Below are positions 1 through 8,847 of a DNA stretch of 64,000 bases, one piece after another. Every line of letters begins with the position of its first letter. The stretch's first letter is position 1. Made by a program: the position numbers and the translations under genes. The notes under the pieces are model-generated. The model was not told the DNA's origin. It worked only from the letters and a program-made list of their open reading frames with translations, and searched no databases. The stretch comes from Haloferax mucosum ATCC BAA-1512. Lineage in GTDB: Archaea; Halobacteriota; Halobacteria; Halobacteriales; Haloferacaceae. Where the stretch lies: NCBI RefSeq assembly GCF_000337815.1, contig NZ_AOLN01000004.1:221253-285252 (forward strand), written 5' to 3'.

Positions 1-196
1 ACCCCCGCGACGCGAGAGCGCCCACCGGTCACGACGAATCGACGTGACGGTGGTCCCCCGACGACCTGCAGGCATCGAACGGCCGGTCTGCGGCGTCTCT
101 CGTTCTTCTCGCCACTGTCTCGGTTCCGGAGAGTGGTGTAGAGCGGACCCGACGACGTGACGATCAGGAACCACACTCACAGCATACCCCAAAACA
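1..196. other. Left edge, non-assigned
   Basis: No gene can be assigned here. On the plus strand the third frame is open from the window edge to a TGA at 45-47, so the last codons of a gene entering from the left are possible, but 14 residues are too few to recognise. The rest is the upstream region of the PhoU-like gene; no clear TATA element stands out. Confidence 0.4.
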
Positions 197-1309
197 ATGG
201 AGACACGCAAGATACAGCAGGTCAGCAACGGGACGTTCACCGTCTCGCTCCCCAGAGACTGGGCGGACGGTGTGGGAATCACCGCCGGGACGGTCGTCGA
301 TTTGCACACGCATATCGACGGCGTCCTCGTGGTCCAGCCACCGGACTGCGAAGAGCAGTCGTCGGTGCAGGTGACGGTTCGCGCTGGCGACGACAGCTAT
401 CTCGAACAGACCCTCCGCGCCGCGTACGCCGCCGGGGCGAACGAAGTCGTCGTCGAAGCCGACGGGTCGTTCGACAGCGACCAGCGACAGACGATCAGAC
501 GAGTCGCACGAACGCTCGTCGGCGTAACGATAACCGAGGAGTCCGAGACGCACGTCACGGCTCGGAACGTCCTCGACGCAAACGAGGTGTCGATTCGCCA
601 GTCGGTCCGGCAACTCCAGTTCGTCGCGGTGTCGATGCACCGAGACGCGACCGCCGCACTGACCGGCGACGCGACTATCGGCGGCTTCGGCGACCGCGAC
701 GACCGCGCCGATAGGCTGTTCGCCATGGTTGACCGCCACTTCACCCGCGGTCTCGACCGTCTCGATGCGGTTGACGCGCTCGGCGAAACCCGAACGGAAC
801 TCTACCGACTCCACGCCGCCGCCCGGGAGTTAGAGCGTATCGCCGACCACGCCGAACAGATTGCGTCGGTCGCATCCGCGGTCGATGACTCGCTCGACAA
901 CTCACTCGCCGACGAACTCGAAGACTGCTCGCAGACCGTCCGGGATGCGGTCGAATCCGCGGTCTACGTCGCGTTCGTCGGCGGCGGCTCAGAGGCCGCC
1001 CGCGACATCTTCGAGGCGCGCGACCGGGTGTGCGAACAGATAACCGACATCGAGCGCCGCATCTTCGAAGCGGGTGACGCCGACTACCGGTACGCCCACG
1101 CTCTCCACAGCCTCCGCCGAACCGCAGAACACGCCGGGAATATCGCAGAAGTCGGGTTGCGGACGGCCGTTCGCCGCAAGGAGTTAGACGACTACGCGGT
1201 GGAAACCGACGAAGAGTCGTCAGAATTCAGCGAACCGGTGTCGAGTTCGGGACTCGTCGGCTCCGGCGGGTCGGAAGACGACCGAGGCGGGTCCGTCGTC
1301 ACCGACTGA
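197..1309 (+). CDS. PhoU-like phosphate uptake regulator with AbrB domain
   Basis: The 370-residue protein begins with a swapped-hairpin AbrB/SpoVT DNA-binding domain (residues 1-45; ISLPRDW-like motif seen as VSLPRDWADGVGI). This is followed by a long helical part with PhoU-type three-helix repeats (about 130-330) containing ELERIADHAEQI and RTAEHAGNIAEV. Archaeal proteins of this build are annotated as phosphate uptake regulators that couple PhoU to DNA binding. The tail after residue 335 is Ser/Glu/Gly-rich and probably disordered. No pst transporter gene lies in the window, so the phosphate link rests on family resemblance alone. ATG at 197 places the AbrB domain at the very N-terminus. 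Confidence 0.85.
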   Translation: METRKIQQVSNGTFTVSLPRDWADGVGITAGTVVDLHTHIDGVLVVQPPDCEEQSSVQVTVRAGDDSYLEQTLRAAYAAGANEVVVEADGSFDSDQRQTIRRVARTLVGVTITEESETHVTARNVLDANEVSIRQSVRQLQFVAVSMHRDATAALTGDATIGGFGDRDDRADRLFAMVDRHFTRGLDRLDAVDALGETRTELYRLHAAARELERIADHAEQIASVASAVDDSLDNSLADELEDCSQTVRDAVESAVYVAFVGGGSEAARDIFEARDRVCEQITDIERRIFEAGDADYRYAHALHSLRRTAEHAGNIAEVGLRTAVRRKELDDYAVETDEESSEFSEPVSSSGLVGSGGSEDDRGGSVVTD

Positions 1310-1339
1310 GCCACCGGCAGTACAGGACGCGGAGGAATC

Positions 1340-1927
1340 CTACTGCTGACCGTCCGATTCGCTTTTCGAGACGAGGTTTTCTAACGCGCGGTCGCCGAAC
1401 AAGATGACGAGCGCGGCTCCGACGAGGTTGAACACGAGGTCAAGCGCCGTGTCCACTCGACCGTAGGAGACGAGAACGGGGTCGATTCCGAGCGTGTCAG
1501 CGCCGCGGTGGATGGCGTATTCGGCGAGTTCCCAGAGGATACCGCCGCAGACGATGACGGCGATGACTCGCTGTGAAGGGTCGCGTCCGCGTCGGCGAGC
1601 GAGCACGTGGACGAAGCCGCTGAGGATGGTCGCCGAGTGGGTGTGGGTGAGGTGGTCCCACCACCACACGTCGTCGTAGGGACCGAGCATGCCGACGGCG
1701 TGTGTCAGCATCGCTACTTCGACGTAGACTCGTTGCCACGGGTGGAAGGTCACACCGGTCAGCCGCTCGAACACGTCGGGGACGAAGGTTCCCACGAGCG
1801 CGAAGACGGCGTTCACCATCGCGGCGGGCTTGCGACTACGGAGTCCGGCGAGGAACACAGCGACGATAGCGTACCTGATGCCGCGTTCTGCTGTTCGTGC
1901 CGCCGGTTGGTGTGTTGTGTTCGTCAC
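1340..1927 (-). CDS. Small integral membrane protein (YjdF/DUF2238-like)
   Basis: The 195-residue protein has about four or five hydrophobic segments (around residues 17-30, 36-55, 70-90, 120-135 and 165-180). It also carries the polar WWWDHLTHTHSA and ILWELAEYAIH patches typical of the DUF2238/YjdF-like membrane family, whose function is unknown. The start is GTG at 1927; the first internal Met (residue 37) would delete the first membrane segment. An AT-rich element (ATTAAATAAG, 1961-1970) lies 34-43 bases upstream and could be its TATA region. The gene converges on phoU and is divergent from cobA across a long intergenic stretch. Confidence 0.7.
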   Translation of the reverse strand: MTNTTHQPAARTAERGIRYAIVAVFLAGLRSRKPAAMVNAVFALVGTFVPDVFERLTGVTFHPWQRVYVEVAMLTHAVGMLGPYDDVWWWDHLTHTHSATILSGFVHVLARRRGRDPSQRVIAVIVCGGILWELAEYAIHRGADTLGIDPVLVSYGRVDTALDLVFNLVGAALVILFGDRALENLVSKSESDGQQ

Positions 1928-2394
1928 GTCTGTTGTTCGTCGTGACCGACGGCGTGTTCGATTAAATAAGTTAACCGCAGAAACCGACGGGTGGCGAAAT
2001 CGAGGCTGTCACCAGCGACAACAAGAGCCGTCAGCGACGACGGAAAACCGTCTGCTGGCCCGAAAGCGGCTATTCGGGTGGGGGAGTGTACAACCCACGT
2101 CCGATACTACCAACCGCGATGAACAGATTCCGTGCGTTCGAGGACGTGAACACCAAACACGACTCCGACGACACTGCAAAGCGGACGAAAAGTGGCAGTC
2201 GATTGGTAGCGTGAGCCGACAGGAGGACGGTACGCGGTTCCACCGATTGTGATGCGACTGCCGAGTCGCGGCGAGGGACCCAACAGTAATTTGGCTACTG
2301 AAAATAGACTTGTTTCGACGACAAGCGTTCCGAACGCGGGCGTGCGGCACACCGACGACACGGCTGTAACCGACGATATTCGACCCTCAACAAA
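1928..2394. other. Intergenic region between membrane protein and cobA
   Basis: This 467-base stretch holds the promoter of the leftward membrane-protein gene (AT-rich element 1961-1970) and presumably that of rightward cobA. Open frames inside it code for Arg/Ser/Cys-rich sequence without domain features and were not called. No riboswitch-like or repeat structure was seen. Confidence 0.5.
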
Positions 2395-3126
2395 ATGACC
2401 GACACAATAGACCAGTCCGACAGCACAGACAACACCACTGACACGGAAGCGACTCCCGATTCGGTACGGACGAACACGCCGGGGCGCGGCATTCGACCCG
2501 AAGCGGGAACCATCGAACCCGACGCCCCCGACGAGTTCGGACTCGTACAGGCGTGGTGGGGTGATGGCAAGGGAAAGACGACCGCCGCGATGGGGATGGG
2601 CTTTCGCGCCGCTGGACACGGGTACCGCGTCCACATGCTCCAGTTCTTGAAAGGCGGGGCCGACTCCGTAGAGGCGGTTCGTGGCGAGTACAACGCCATC
2701 GCGGCGATGCCCGGTTTTTCGTTCGAAAACCTCGGGCACTACGGGTGGGCCGGGATGGCCGACGGGAGCGACGACGCCGACCACGCCGAACAGGTCGCCG
2801 CCGGTCTCGAACGGGCACGAGAGCTGGTTGACGCCGCCGCCGACGCCGACCTCACCGCGCCGCTCGACCTTGACGGCGAACCCGAGGCGGGTGTTCACTT
2901 CCTCATCATCGACGAAATCCTCTACGCCGTTGCGATGGGCCTGTTGGACGAATCCGACGTGCTTGACCTCGTCGAACGAAAGCCCGCCCACCTCGAACTC
3001 GTGTTGACCGGGAGCCACGAGGACCCGACGTATCTCCACGACGCCGCAGACCTCGTGACGAACGTCCGAAAGGTGAAACATCCCATCGACGCCGGACAGC
3101 GCGCCAGAAAAGGAACGGAGTACTGA
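2395..3126 (+). CDS. cobA: ATP:corrinoid adenosyltransferase, CobA/BtuR type
   Basis: The enzyme transfers the 5'-deoxyadenosyl group of ATP to cob(I)alamin or cobinamide in the cytoplasm. The P-loop is WWGDGKGKTTAAMG (residues 54-67), followed by the family motifs MLQFLKGG, a DEILYAV Walker-B-like segment around residue 174 and VLTGSH. At 243 residues it is longer than bacterial CobA (about 200) because of a disordered, acidic N-terminal extension of some 45 residues, common in haloarchaea. ATG at 2395 follows an AT-rich leader. The gene stands alone; other cobalamin genes in the window (the BtuF-like gene at 12318 and cobyric acid synthase at 46694) are far away. Confidence 0.93.
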   Translation: MTDTIDQSDSTDNTTDTEATPDSVRTNTPGRGIRPEAGTIEPDAPDEFGLVQAWWGDGKGKTTAAMGMGFRAAGHGYRVHMLQFLKGGADSVEAVRGEYNAIAAMPGFSFENLGHYGWAGMADGSDDADHAEQVAAGLERARELVDAAADADLTAPLDLDGEPEAGVHFLIIDEILYAVAMGLLDESDVLDLVERKPAHLELVLTGSHEDPTYLHDAADLVTNVRKVKHPIDAGQRARKGTEY

Positions 3127-3232
3127 GCGACGGCCTCGCCGACGAACATCGGTATCCCACTATCAACCGGAATAATAAGCGGGGAACTGATTTGTCGCCA
3201 CGAGAATACGATACAGTTAGGAGTCAGACTAG

Positions 3233-4021
3233 ATGACACTCGAACGGTTCATAGGCCGGGTTGATGCCCCGAAACGAGTGCTGTCGGTCGTCAACCGGTC
3301 GGAACCGGCGCCGGTTCAGCGGATGTTGGAGACGACCTTCGACGAGCAACCGGTGACCGTCGATGAACTCGATTTGCCGGACGAAGAGCGCGACACCGTC
3401 ATCCTCAGTGAGGTAGCCGACGGCGAGACGCGAGTGCTCGCCACGTCTCCGCTCGCCGAGTTGATGGACGCTATCTTGTTGGTCAACTCAGATATCTACA
3501 TTACGGGCCAGTCAGACCTCGCGGCGTACGAGTTGCCCGAGGTGCTGACGCGACTGGACGACGTGCCGTTTTCACTGCGAGGCTACCCCGAATCGAACAA
3601 GGAGAAGTTACTGCTCATCGCAATCTCTCGGTTCATCGAACGCCGCGCGTGGGATGTCGGCGCGGGGCGGCTCAGGACGTCGTTCCAGCGCCTCTCTCGA
3701 ATCGACGACGAACGCGGAACGCGCGAGGTCTACGAGCAAATCGCGGCGACCGACGTGCAGACGCACATCTACGGAGTTCCTGACTGGCACCCCTCTCCCG
3801 AATTCGGCGTTCTGAGCCACGGCGGGCACACGCCCGACTACCGAAATTCGTGGTTCGTCGTCTACACGCCGCCGGAGGACGCGGCCGAAACGGTACACGA
3901 GTCGGCGACCCCAGTCGCCTTGCTCGCCTTCGAAACCGAGCCGAGAAGGTGGAAAGGGTACTGGACGTTCCAGTCGGCGCTCGTCGCCGATATCAACAGG
4001 TACATCGAACGAAACATGTGA
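3233..4021 (+). CDS. DICT sensory domain protein
   Basis: The 262-residue soluble protein opens with MTLERFIGRVDAPKRVLSVVNR, the N-terminus usual in haloarchaeal DICT-domain proteins. DICT domains (diguanylate cyclase/two-component associated) are thought to be sensory. Residues 1-130 carry a region with TSPLAELMDAILLVNSDIYITG; the C-terminal half (YGVPDWHP...WFVVYTPP...WTFQSALVADINRYIE) is the DICT core. There is no DNA-binding or output domain, so it probably works with a partner. It is a single-gene unit, tandem to cobA with a gap of about 106 bases. The ligand is unknown. Confidence 0.78.
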   Translation: MTLERFIGRVDAPKRVLSVVNRSEPAPVQRMLETTFDEQPVTVDELDLPDEERDTVILSEVADGETRVLATSPLAELMDAILLVNSDIYITGQSDLAAYELPEVLTRLDDVPFSLRGYPESNKEKLLLIAISRFIERRAWDVGAGRLRTSFQRLSRIDDERGTREVYEQIAATDVQTHIYGVPDWHPSPEFGVLSHGGHTPDYRNSWFVVYTPPEDAAETVHESATPVALLAFETEPRRWKGYWTFQSALVADINRYIERNM

Positions 4022-4213
4022 CATCGCTCGTCCGTTCGTGTGGGTCGTAGACAGTAGATAGAAACCGGTGAAGAAGACGGCAGAGAGACTGGAGCGGGCC
4101 GAGAAAGCAGGGTCGAAACGAGAGTGAACAGAAAAACCGGTCTCGTTCGGCGTTTCTTACCCACCAATTTCTCACCTCTCGATACTCAGACACGGTTTCT
4201 CACCTCACTTTGT

Positions 4214-5083
4214 TCACTCGTCTGCGGTGAGCGTAATCACGGGAACCGGGGCGGACCTGACGGTCTGTTCTGCGACGCTCCCGAGGAGAATCCGGTCAAC
4301 GCCGCTTCTGCCGGTCGTTCCCATCACGACGGCGTGGATATCGTTGTCTTCGACGGCGGCACGAATCTCGTCGCTCGGCGTTCCGTGTTCGACGTGTTCG
4401 ACGAGGTTCGTGATACCGAGGTCGGTCGCCTCCGAGACGACGGCGGAAATCGCTTCGTTCGCCCCCTGTTCGCTCTCTTCGCCGGAGAGCATCGACCGCA
4501 CGTCGAATCCGAGCGACGAGTCATCGACGACAGAGAGGACGTGAACGGTCGCGTCGAGTGCCGCCGCGAGTTGGAGTCCGTGCGTCGTCGCGCGCTTCGA
4601 AGACCGACTGCCGTCGGTCGGAATCAGGATTCGCTCGTACGGGAACGCGAGTTTGTCGTCGGGGTCCATGCGGGCGGTGAGGACGGGGCGGTCGGACAGA
4701 CGAACGACCTTCTCCGTGACACTCCCGCGGAGTTGGCGTGAGATTCCCTTTCGGCCGTGCGTCGGCATGACGATGAGGTCGTAGTCGTACTCCGAAGCGT
4801 ACTCCACGATAGTCGGCGCGGGGTTGCCCTGAACGATATCGGTCCCGTAACTGACGCCGAGCGTGTCGAGCGTTGCGCCCGCCTCCTCGACGACGCTTTC
4901 GCCTTCGCGTTCGAGTGCATCGACCACGTCGTTGTTGACGACGGTCACGCTGTCGCGGGACGTGTCCGCGACGAAAAGCAATTGAATCTCCGCGTCGCCC
5001 CAGTGGGCGAGTTCGCTGACGTGGTGGAGCACTGCACTCGAAGTGGTGCTCTCATCGATAGGGAGAAGGATTTTCTCGTACAT
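4214..5083 (-). CDS. Tandem universal stress protein (two UspA domains)
   Basis: The 289-residue protein has two fused Usp domains, residues 1-145 (MYEKILLPIDES ... IVMPTHGRKGISRQLRGSVTEKVV) and 150-289 (YERILIPTDGSRSSKRA ... VVMGTTGRSGVDRILLGSVAEQTV). Both keep the G-2X-G-9X-G(S/T) ATP-binding pattern, so both halves probably bind ATP. The open frame continues some 87 codons upstream, but ATG at 5083 gives the family N-terminus and the upstream part is not Usp-like. A general stress role is expected for the family; nothing in the context narrows it. Confidence 0.9.
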   Translation of the reverse strand: MYEKILLPIDESTTSSAVLHHVSELAHWGDAEIQLLFVADTSRDSVTVVNNDVVDALEREGESVVEEAGATLDTLGVSYGTDIVQGNPAPTIVEYASEYDYDLIVMPTHGRKGISRQLRGSVTEKVVRLSDRPVLTARMDPDDKLAFPYERILIPTDGSRSSKRATTHGLQLAAALDATVHVLSVVDDSSLGFDVRSMLSGEESEQGANEAISAVVSEATDLGITNLVEHVEHGTPSDEIRAAVEDNDIHAVVMGTTGRSGVDRILLGSVAEQTVRSAPVPVITLTADE

Positions 5084-5206
5084 GCGCTTTCGTAGGGTTG
5101 GTCGGTGGTAAGTCCTTTCGACGGACTGGAACCCGATACTTCGAGCATGGGCAATTTCGTGATTCGTGCAACCGCTTAACATGAAAGGCCCACAGTTCTG
5201 TGCGTG

Positions 5207-5323
5207 ATGCCACCGAGAGACGAATCGTACTGGCGGAACGACGACCGCGGCTGGCGAACCGACGATAACCAGCCACGTCGGGGCGACACCGCGGGCGCTG
5301 ACGTGCTCGCCGACTATCGGTGA
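5207..5323 (+). CDS. Possible 38-residue micro-protein
   Basis: A short frame, MPPRDESYWRNDDRG... to ...ADVLADYR, is highly polar and acidic, as haloarchaeal coding sequence is, and ends 123 bases before the next gene. It has no Cys pairs, membrane segment or recognised motif. It is called only because its composition looks coding and the space between flanking genes is otherwise unexplained. It may be a chance frame. Confidence 0.25.
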   Translation: MPPRDESYWRNDDRGWRTDDNQPRRGDTAGADVLADYR

Positions 5324-5446
5324 GACGCGACCGGGTCGATTCACCGAGGCAACTCGGTCAGCAGATTTTCATCCTTCCCGCGATGACACTCAGAATATGA
5401 CCCTGTCCCCGCATCCGGGTTCGGTACGTCGAGGTGGCGACGCGTG

Positions 5447-6592
5447 ATGGACGGTCAATCGCGCGCAGACGACCCCGTCGAAGCGATGCAAGCGGCGGCC
5501 GACGACCTCTCGGCGCGGCGCTCGCAGGTGGCCGAAATCGGCACGGAAGAGCTTCGGGCGCTTGCCGAGGCGTATCACGACGTAGCGACGATTTTAGACC
5601 GCTACGAAGCCCAGGCGACCGACCGCGACGACTTCCAAGGCTACGTCGAGTTTCGGGATACGCTCTCGAACCGCCTCGAATCGGTCCCCGCAGACGTACG
5701 CCACGGGGAGGCGTTCATCGAGGCTAACGAGACGCTCACCACGGGCGTCACGTCGTCGCTTTCGGCGTCCGACTTCGACCGCGCGAGAGAGCAACTTCGA
5801 CCGGCCCGCGAGGACGCGGCACTCCTCGATTCCCTACAGGACGCAACGGAGACGTACCGCCACGCGCGCCGTGCCCTCAAAGAGCGCGCGGACGAGGTCG
5901 AACGCGAAATCGAGCGCCTCGAACGCGTCTTGGAACTCGGCGAAGCCGACATCGACGCGCCGGTCCACGAACTTCGAGCGCCGATCGACTCGTACAACGA
6001 GATGGTCCAAACCGCCTTCCAACGATTCGTCAGCGACGAACCGTCTCGGAGCGTTCTCGGGTGGTTACAGCGCGTCGAGTCGTACCCGCTCGTCGAAACG
6101 CCGGCGGTTCCGGACCGGCTCACCGACTATGTCGAAACCGCGACCGTCGGCGATGAGCCGATAGCAACACTCGTCGAATACGCGGGCTACTCGCGGTCGA
6201 AACTCGACCACTACGTTGACGACCCGCAGGCGTTTTCGGCGGCTGTCGGGGCGAACACACGGTTCCTCGATACGCTCGACGCCTCGGCTTTGACCGTGTC
6301 GTGGCCGCCAGCACCCGCCGCCGAGCTACGGTGGCGAACGAAAGAACTCGTCTCCGTCGTGAGTCGGTTCGCCGACGACGACGTGGTCGCTCGTGCCCGC
6401 GAAGTACACGAACTGACGCACGACGAATCGTTCGACCGGCTACGGGACGCGGCGGTCGCCCGCGAAGAACTCACAGATGACCAGCGCGACCGACTGCGAC
6501 GCGGTGCGGTCGCGGACGAACTGGACGCGCGTAGAGACGAGTACGACCGTCTCCGGAGCTGTATCGACGACCACCCACCGCTCGACGAGTGA
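5447..6592 (+). CDS. Haloarchaeal coiled-coil protein of unknown function
   Basis: The 381-residue acidic protein is almost entirely helical. Residues 100-165 form a probable coiled coil (ALKERADEVEREIERLERVLELGE), and shorter helical repeats follow to the C-terminus. It matches the layout of a haloarchaea-specific conserved family of unknown function. No membrane segment, nucleotide-binding motif or metal site is visible. An in-frame GTG precedes the ATG directly; ATG at 5447 is preferred. It stands between Usp and a small membrane protein with no evident operon partner. Confidence 0.7.
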   Translation: MDGQSRADDPVEAMQAAADDLSARRSQVAEIGTEELRALAEAYHDVATILDRYEAQATDRDDFQGYVEFRDTLSNRLESVPADVRHGEAFIEANETLTTGVTSSLSASDFDRAREQLRPAREDAALLDSLQDATETYRHARRALKERADEVEREIERLERVLELGEADIDAPVHELRAPIDSYNEMVQTAFQRFVSDEPSRSVLGWLQRVESYPLVETPAVPDRLTDYVETATVGDEPIATLVEYAGYSRSKLDHYVDDPQAFSAAVGANTRFLDTLDASALTVSWPPAPAAELRWRTKELVSVVSRFADDDVVARAREVHELTHDESFDRLRDAAVAREELTDDQRDRLRRGAVADELDARRDEYDRLRSCIDDHPPLDE

Positions 6593-6669
6593 GGAAACTG
6601 ACGAGTCGGTGAACTGAGAACGGCAACGGCCAACCGACGAAGAACCGGCCGACGAAAAGCTCGTTTCCG

Positions 6670-7191
6670 CTATGCGACGGTTTTCGCTCGTTCGTGGTAC
6701 CACCCGCCGAAGGCACCGATAGGGACGATTACCCAACCGGCGGCAACCACGGCTAAGCCGAAAGAGATGGGAAGAAACAGTGCGAAGAAGGTCGCGGCCT
6801 CGGTCACGGCCATCGTGCCACGGAGCAGGTTCGAAACCGAGAGGAACAGCACCGGGCCGACCGACCCGACCGTGAGACTGGCGAGTGCGGTTGCCGCGCC
6901 GAAGAGAGCACCGTGGGATACCCGGGATGTTTCCGGGTACGCCTTGCGCCAAAGCAGTAGCCCGACGACGAAGGAGGTTGGAACAGCGAGCGGAATCGAG
7001 AACACGCCGGCGGCAAGTACGAACCCGATTGACTCGTTACCCGTGAGAACAGTTGTAAGGTACGCGCCACCGAACCAGACGACGAGCGCCAAGAGGCCGG
7101 TTGCGGCCATCGCAATCCCGCCGCCGACGTCACGACGGGACGCGTACGGAAGCCGACCCGGCCCGAACCGATGACAGAGTCGTTGACTCAT
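6670..7191 (-). CDS. Four-helix integral membrane protein, unknown function
   Basis: The 173-residue protein has four clear hydrophobic segments (residues about 24-46, 53-76, 92-114 and 125-155), with a short basic N-terminus (MSQRLCHRFGPGRLPYASRR) and a C-terminal GGWYHERAKTVA tail. The pattern is common among haloarchaeal membrane proteins of unknown function. ATG at 7191 is preferred over one eight codons upstream because it starts just after an AT-rich run (7192-7225) that should hold the promoter. Confidence 0.65.
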   Translation of the reverse strand: MSQRLCHRFGPGRLPYASRRDVGGGIAMAATGLLALVVWFGGAYLTTVLTGNESIGFVLAAGVFSIPLAVPTSFVVGLLLWRKAYPETSRVSHGALFGAATALASLTVGSVGPVLFLSVSNLLRGTMAVTEAATFFALFLPISFGLAVVAAGWVIVPIGAFGGWYHERAKTVA

Positions 7192-7322
7192 ACTAACATA
7201 TTGAATACACGACACATAAAGATAATTCTCGTCGAACGTTGGCGAGGAATACCCGGCTATCGATTCCGATGGCTCTGTCGGTTCGCCGTAGGGTCTAAAA
7301 TAAGTCCAGAGTCAGTCGGCGA

Positions 7323-7790
7323 TTAGTTCGCGTCGAGGATTTCGACGTCAAACACCAGCGTTTCGCCGGCGAGTTCGTGGTTGAAGTCGATACGAACGAC
7401 GTCGTCGTCGACGTGGATGATTTCGCCGAGACCGCCCTGTTGGGTCTGGACGTACATCCCGGCTTCCGGGTCGTCGCCGAGAACCTCGCGGAGTTCGTCG
7501 AAGTCGTGTTCCTGTACGAGGTCGTCGCGCGGTTCGCCGTAGGCCTTCTCCGGCGGAATCTCGATTCGCTCTTCGTCGCCGACTTCCATGCCGACGAGCG
7601 CCTCGTCGAGTCCTTCGATGACCGTTCCGGCACCGACTTCGACGGCGAGCGGTTCGTAATCGCGGTCCGGTTGCGACTGCGCGAGACCCTCATCCTCGGC
7701 GACGTCCTGCCGCGACGTGTCAAAAATCGTGCCGTCAGTCAGTTGACCGATGTATTCGAGTGAGACAGAGTCACCAGTTTCAATCGTCAT
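7323..7790 (-). CDS. FKBP-type peptidyl-prolyl isomerase (SlyD-like)
   Basis: The enzyme would catalyse cis-trans isomerisation of prolyl bonds as a folding helper in the cytoplasm. The 155 residues show the archaeal FKBP layout: residues 1-30 SVSLEYIGQLTDGTIFDTS, then VIEGLDEALVGMEVGDEERIEIPPEKAYG, then an insert-in-flap domain (about 90-135), closing with FNHELAGETLVFDVEILDA. The His-rich metal tail of bacterial SlyD is absent. ATG at 7790 (MTIETGDSVSLEY) is the family start; the longer frame upstream lacks similarity. It is divergent from the alpha/beta hydrolase gene. Confidence 0.92.
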   Translation of the reverse strand: MTIETGDSVSLEYIGQLTDGTIFDTSRQDVAEDEGLAQSQPDRDYEPLAVEVGAGTVIEGLDEALVGMEVGDEERIEIPPEKAYGEPRDDLVQEHDFDELREVLGDDPEAGMYVQTQQGGLGEIIHVDDDVVRIDFNHELAGETLVFDVEILDAN

Positions 7791-7897
7791 GCTTCTATTC
7801 TCTGGCGGACACGGATAAATGGCAGTACTGCGACCCATCAAGTCAAACAAAAAACACAACAGCGCGGATTCATCTCGACTCCGAGCGAATAGAACAT

Positions 7898-8728
7898 ATG
7901 CCATTTATTCGCACGGGCGACATCGACACGTACTACGAGCGGCGCGGCGTCGGGCCGCCAGTCGTGTTCGTCCACGCCGCGGTTCTCGACCACACGCAGT
8001 GGGACGACCAAGCAAGCGCGCTCGAAGACGAGTACACGACCATCACCTACGACGTCCGCGGACATGGCCGGACCGGCGGGTCAGCCCGGAAAGCGTACTC
8101 GCTCGACCTGCTCGCCGACGACCTCGGCGCGTTGATTACGGCTTTAGCTCTCGAAAAGCCGATTATCTGTGGTCTCTCGACCGGTGGCTGTATCGCGCAG
8201 GTGTACGCGGCGGCCAACTCCGACGGACTCTCCGGGTTGGTACTCGCGGATACCTTCACACCGGAGGTGTTCGACCGGCGCGAATGGCTCCAACGGTCGG
8301 TGCTACTTCGAGCGGCGATTCCGCCGGTTCGACTCGTCGGCTACGAGCGCGTCGAGAGAGTCATGGTGTGGATACAGGAACGGCTGTCGAGGACGAAAGC
8401 GGGCGGCGACTACGAGCGGGTTGCGGAACTCCGGGAGGACGTCCCGAAGATGCGAACCGACGAGTTTGCGAAGGTACTCCGTGCCATCGCGGCGTTCCAC
8501 GAAACCGAGGTCGTCCTCGCGGCGATTTCGGTTCCGACGTTGGTTCTCTACGGCGAACACGAACTGCCGTTCATAAAGCACCACGCGGAGAAATTGAAAC
8601 GCGAAATTCCGACCGTTACCGTCCGCGAGGTTCCCGGAGCAGGTCACGCGTCGAACCTCGACAATCCGGCGTTCTTCGAGGATGCGCTTCGGACGTTCGG
8701 TGCCAAGTTCACGGCGGACGTCACGTGA
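7898..8728 (+). CDS. Alpha/beta hydrolase
   Basis: The 276-residue protein has an alpha/beta-hydrolase fold. The nucleophile elbow is GLSTGG (Ser near residue 92), the acid lies in the LYGEHELPF strand end, and the catalytic His is in PGAGHASNLDNP. The oxyanion segment reads VHAAVLDHTQWDDQ. The family covers esterases, lactonases such as 3-oxoadipate enol-lactonase, and haloperoxidase-like enzymes; this sequence resembles the enol-lactonase branch, but the substrate cannot be read from it. ATG at 7898 (MPFIRTGDIDTYYERRG) is the typical start. It is a single gene. Confidence 0.85.
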   Translation: MPFIRTGDIDTYYERRGVGPPVVFVHAAVLDHTQWDDQASALEDEYTTITYDVRGHGRTGGSARKAYSLDLLADDLGALITALALEKPIICGLSTGGCIAQVYAAANSDGLSGLVLADTFTPEVFDRREWLQRSVLLRAAIPPVRLVGYERVERVMVWIQERLSRTKAGGDYERVAELREDVPKMRTDEFAKVLRAIAAFHETEVVLAAISVPTLVLYGEHELPFIKHHAEKLKREIPTVTVREVPGAGHASNLDNPAFFEDALRTFGAKFTADVT

Positions 8729-8754
8729 AATCAGCCAAATTGATGGCCAGATGA

Positions 8755-8764
8755 GATATAAATA
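8755..8764 (+). promoter_or_regulatory. TATA-like element upstream of zinc dehydrogenase
   Basis: GATATAAATA matches the archaeal TATA consensus and stands in the 119-base gap before the zinc dehydrogenase. It is about 85 bases from the start codon, which implies a leader of some 60 bases, unlike most promoters in this window. Confidence 0.35.
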
Positions 8765-8847
8765 GCTACTGGAACCGGACTTGTTCGTGACAATGCTAAT
8801 TTTCAAGCTTGATAAGAAAGTCATAGAGAGTCAGACCGGAAAACATC

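Noticed and set aside
5084..5344. N-terminal extension of the tandem Usp protein
   Set aside because: The 87 upstream codons lack Usp similarity, and the family start MYEKILLPIDES coincides with ATG at 5083.
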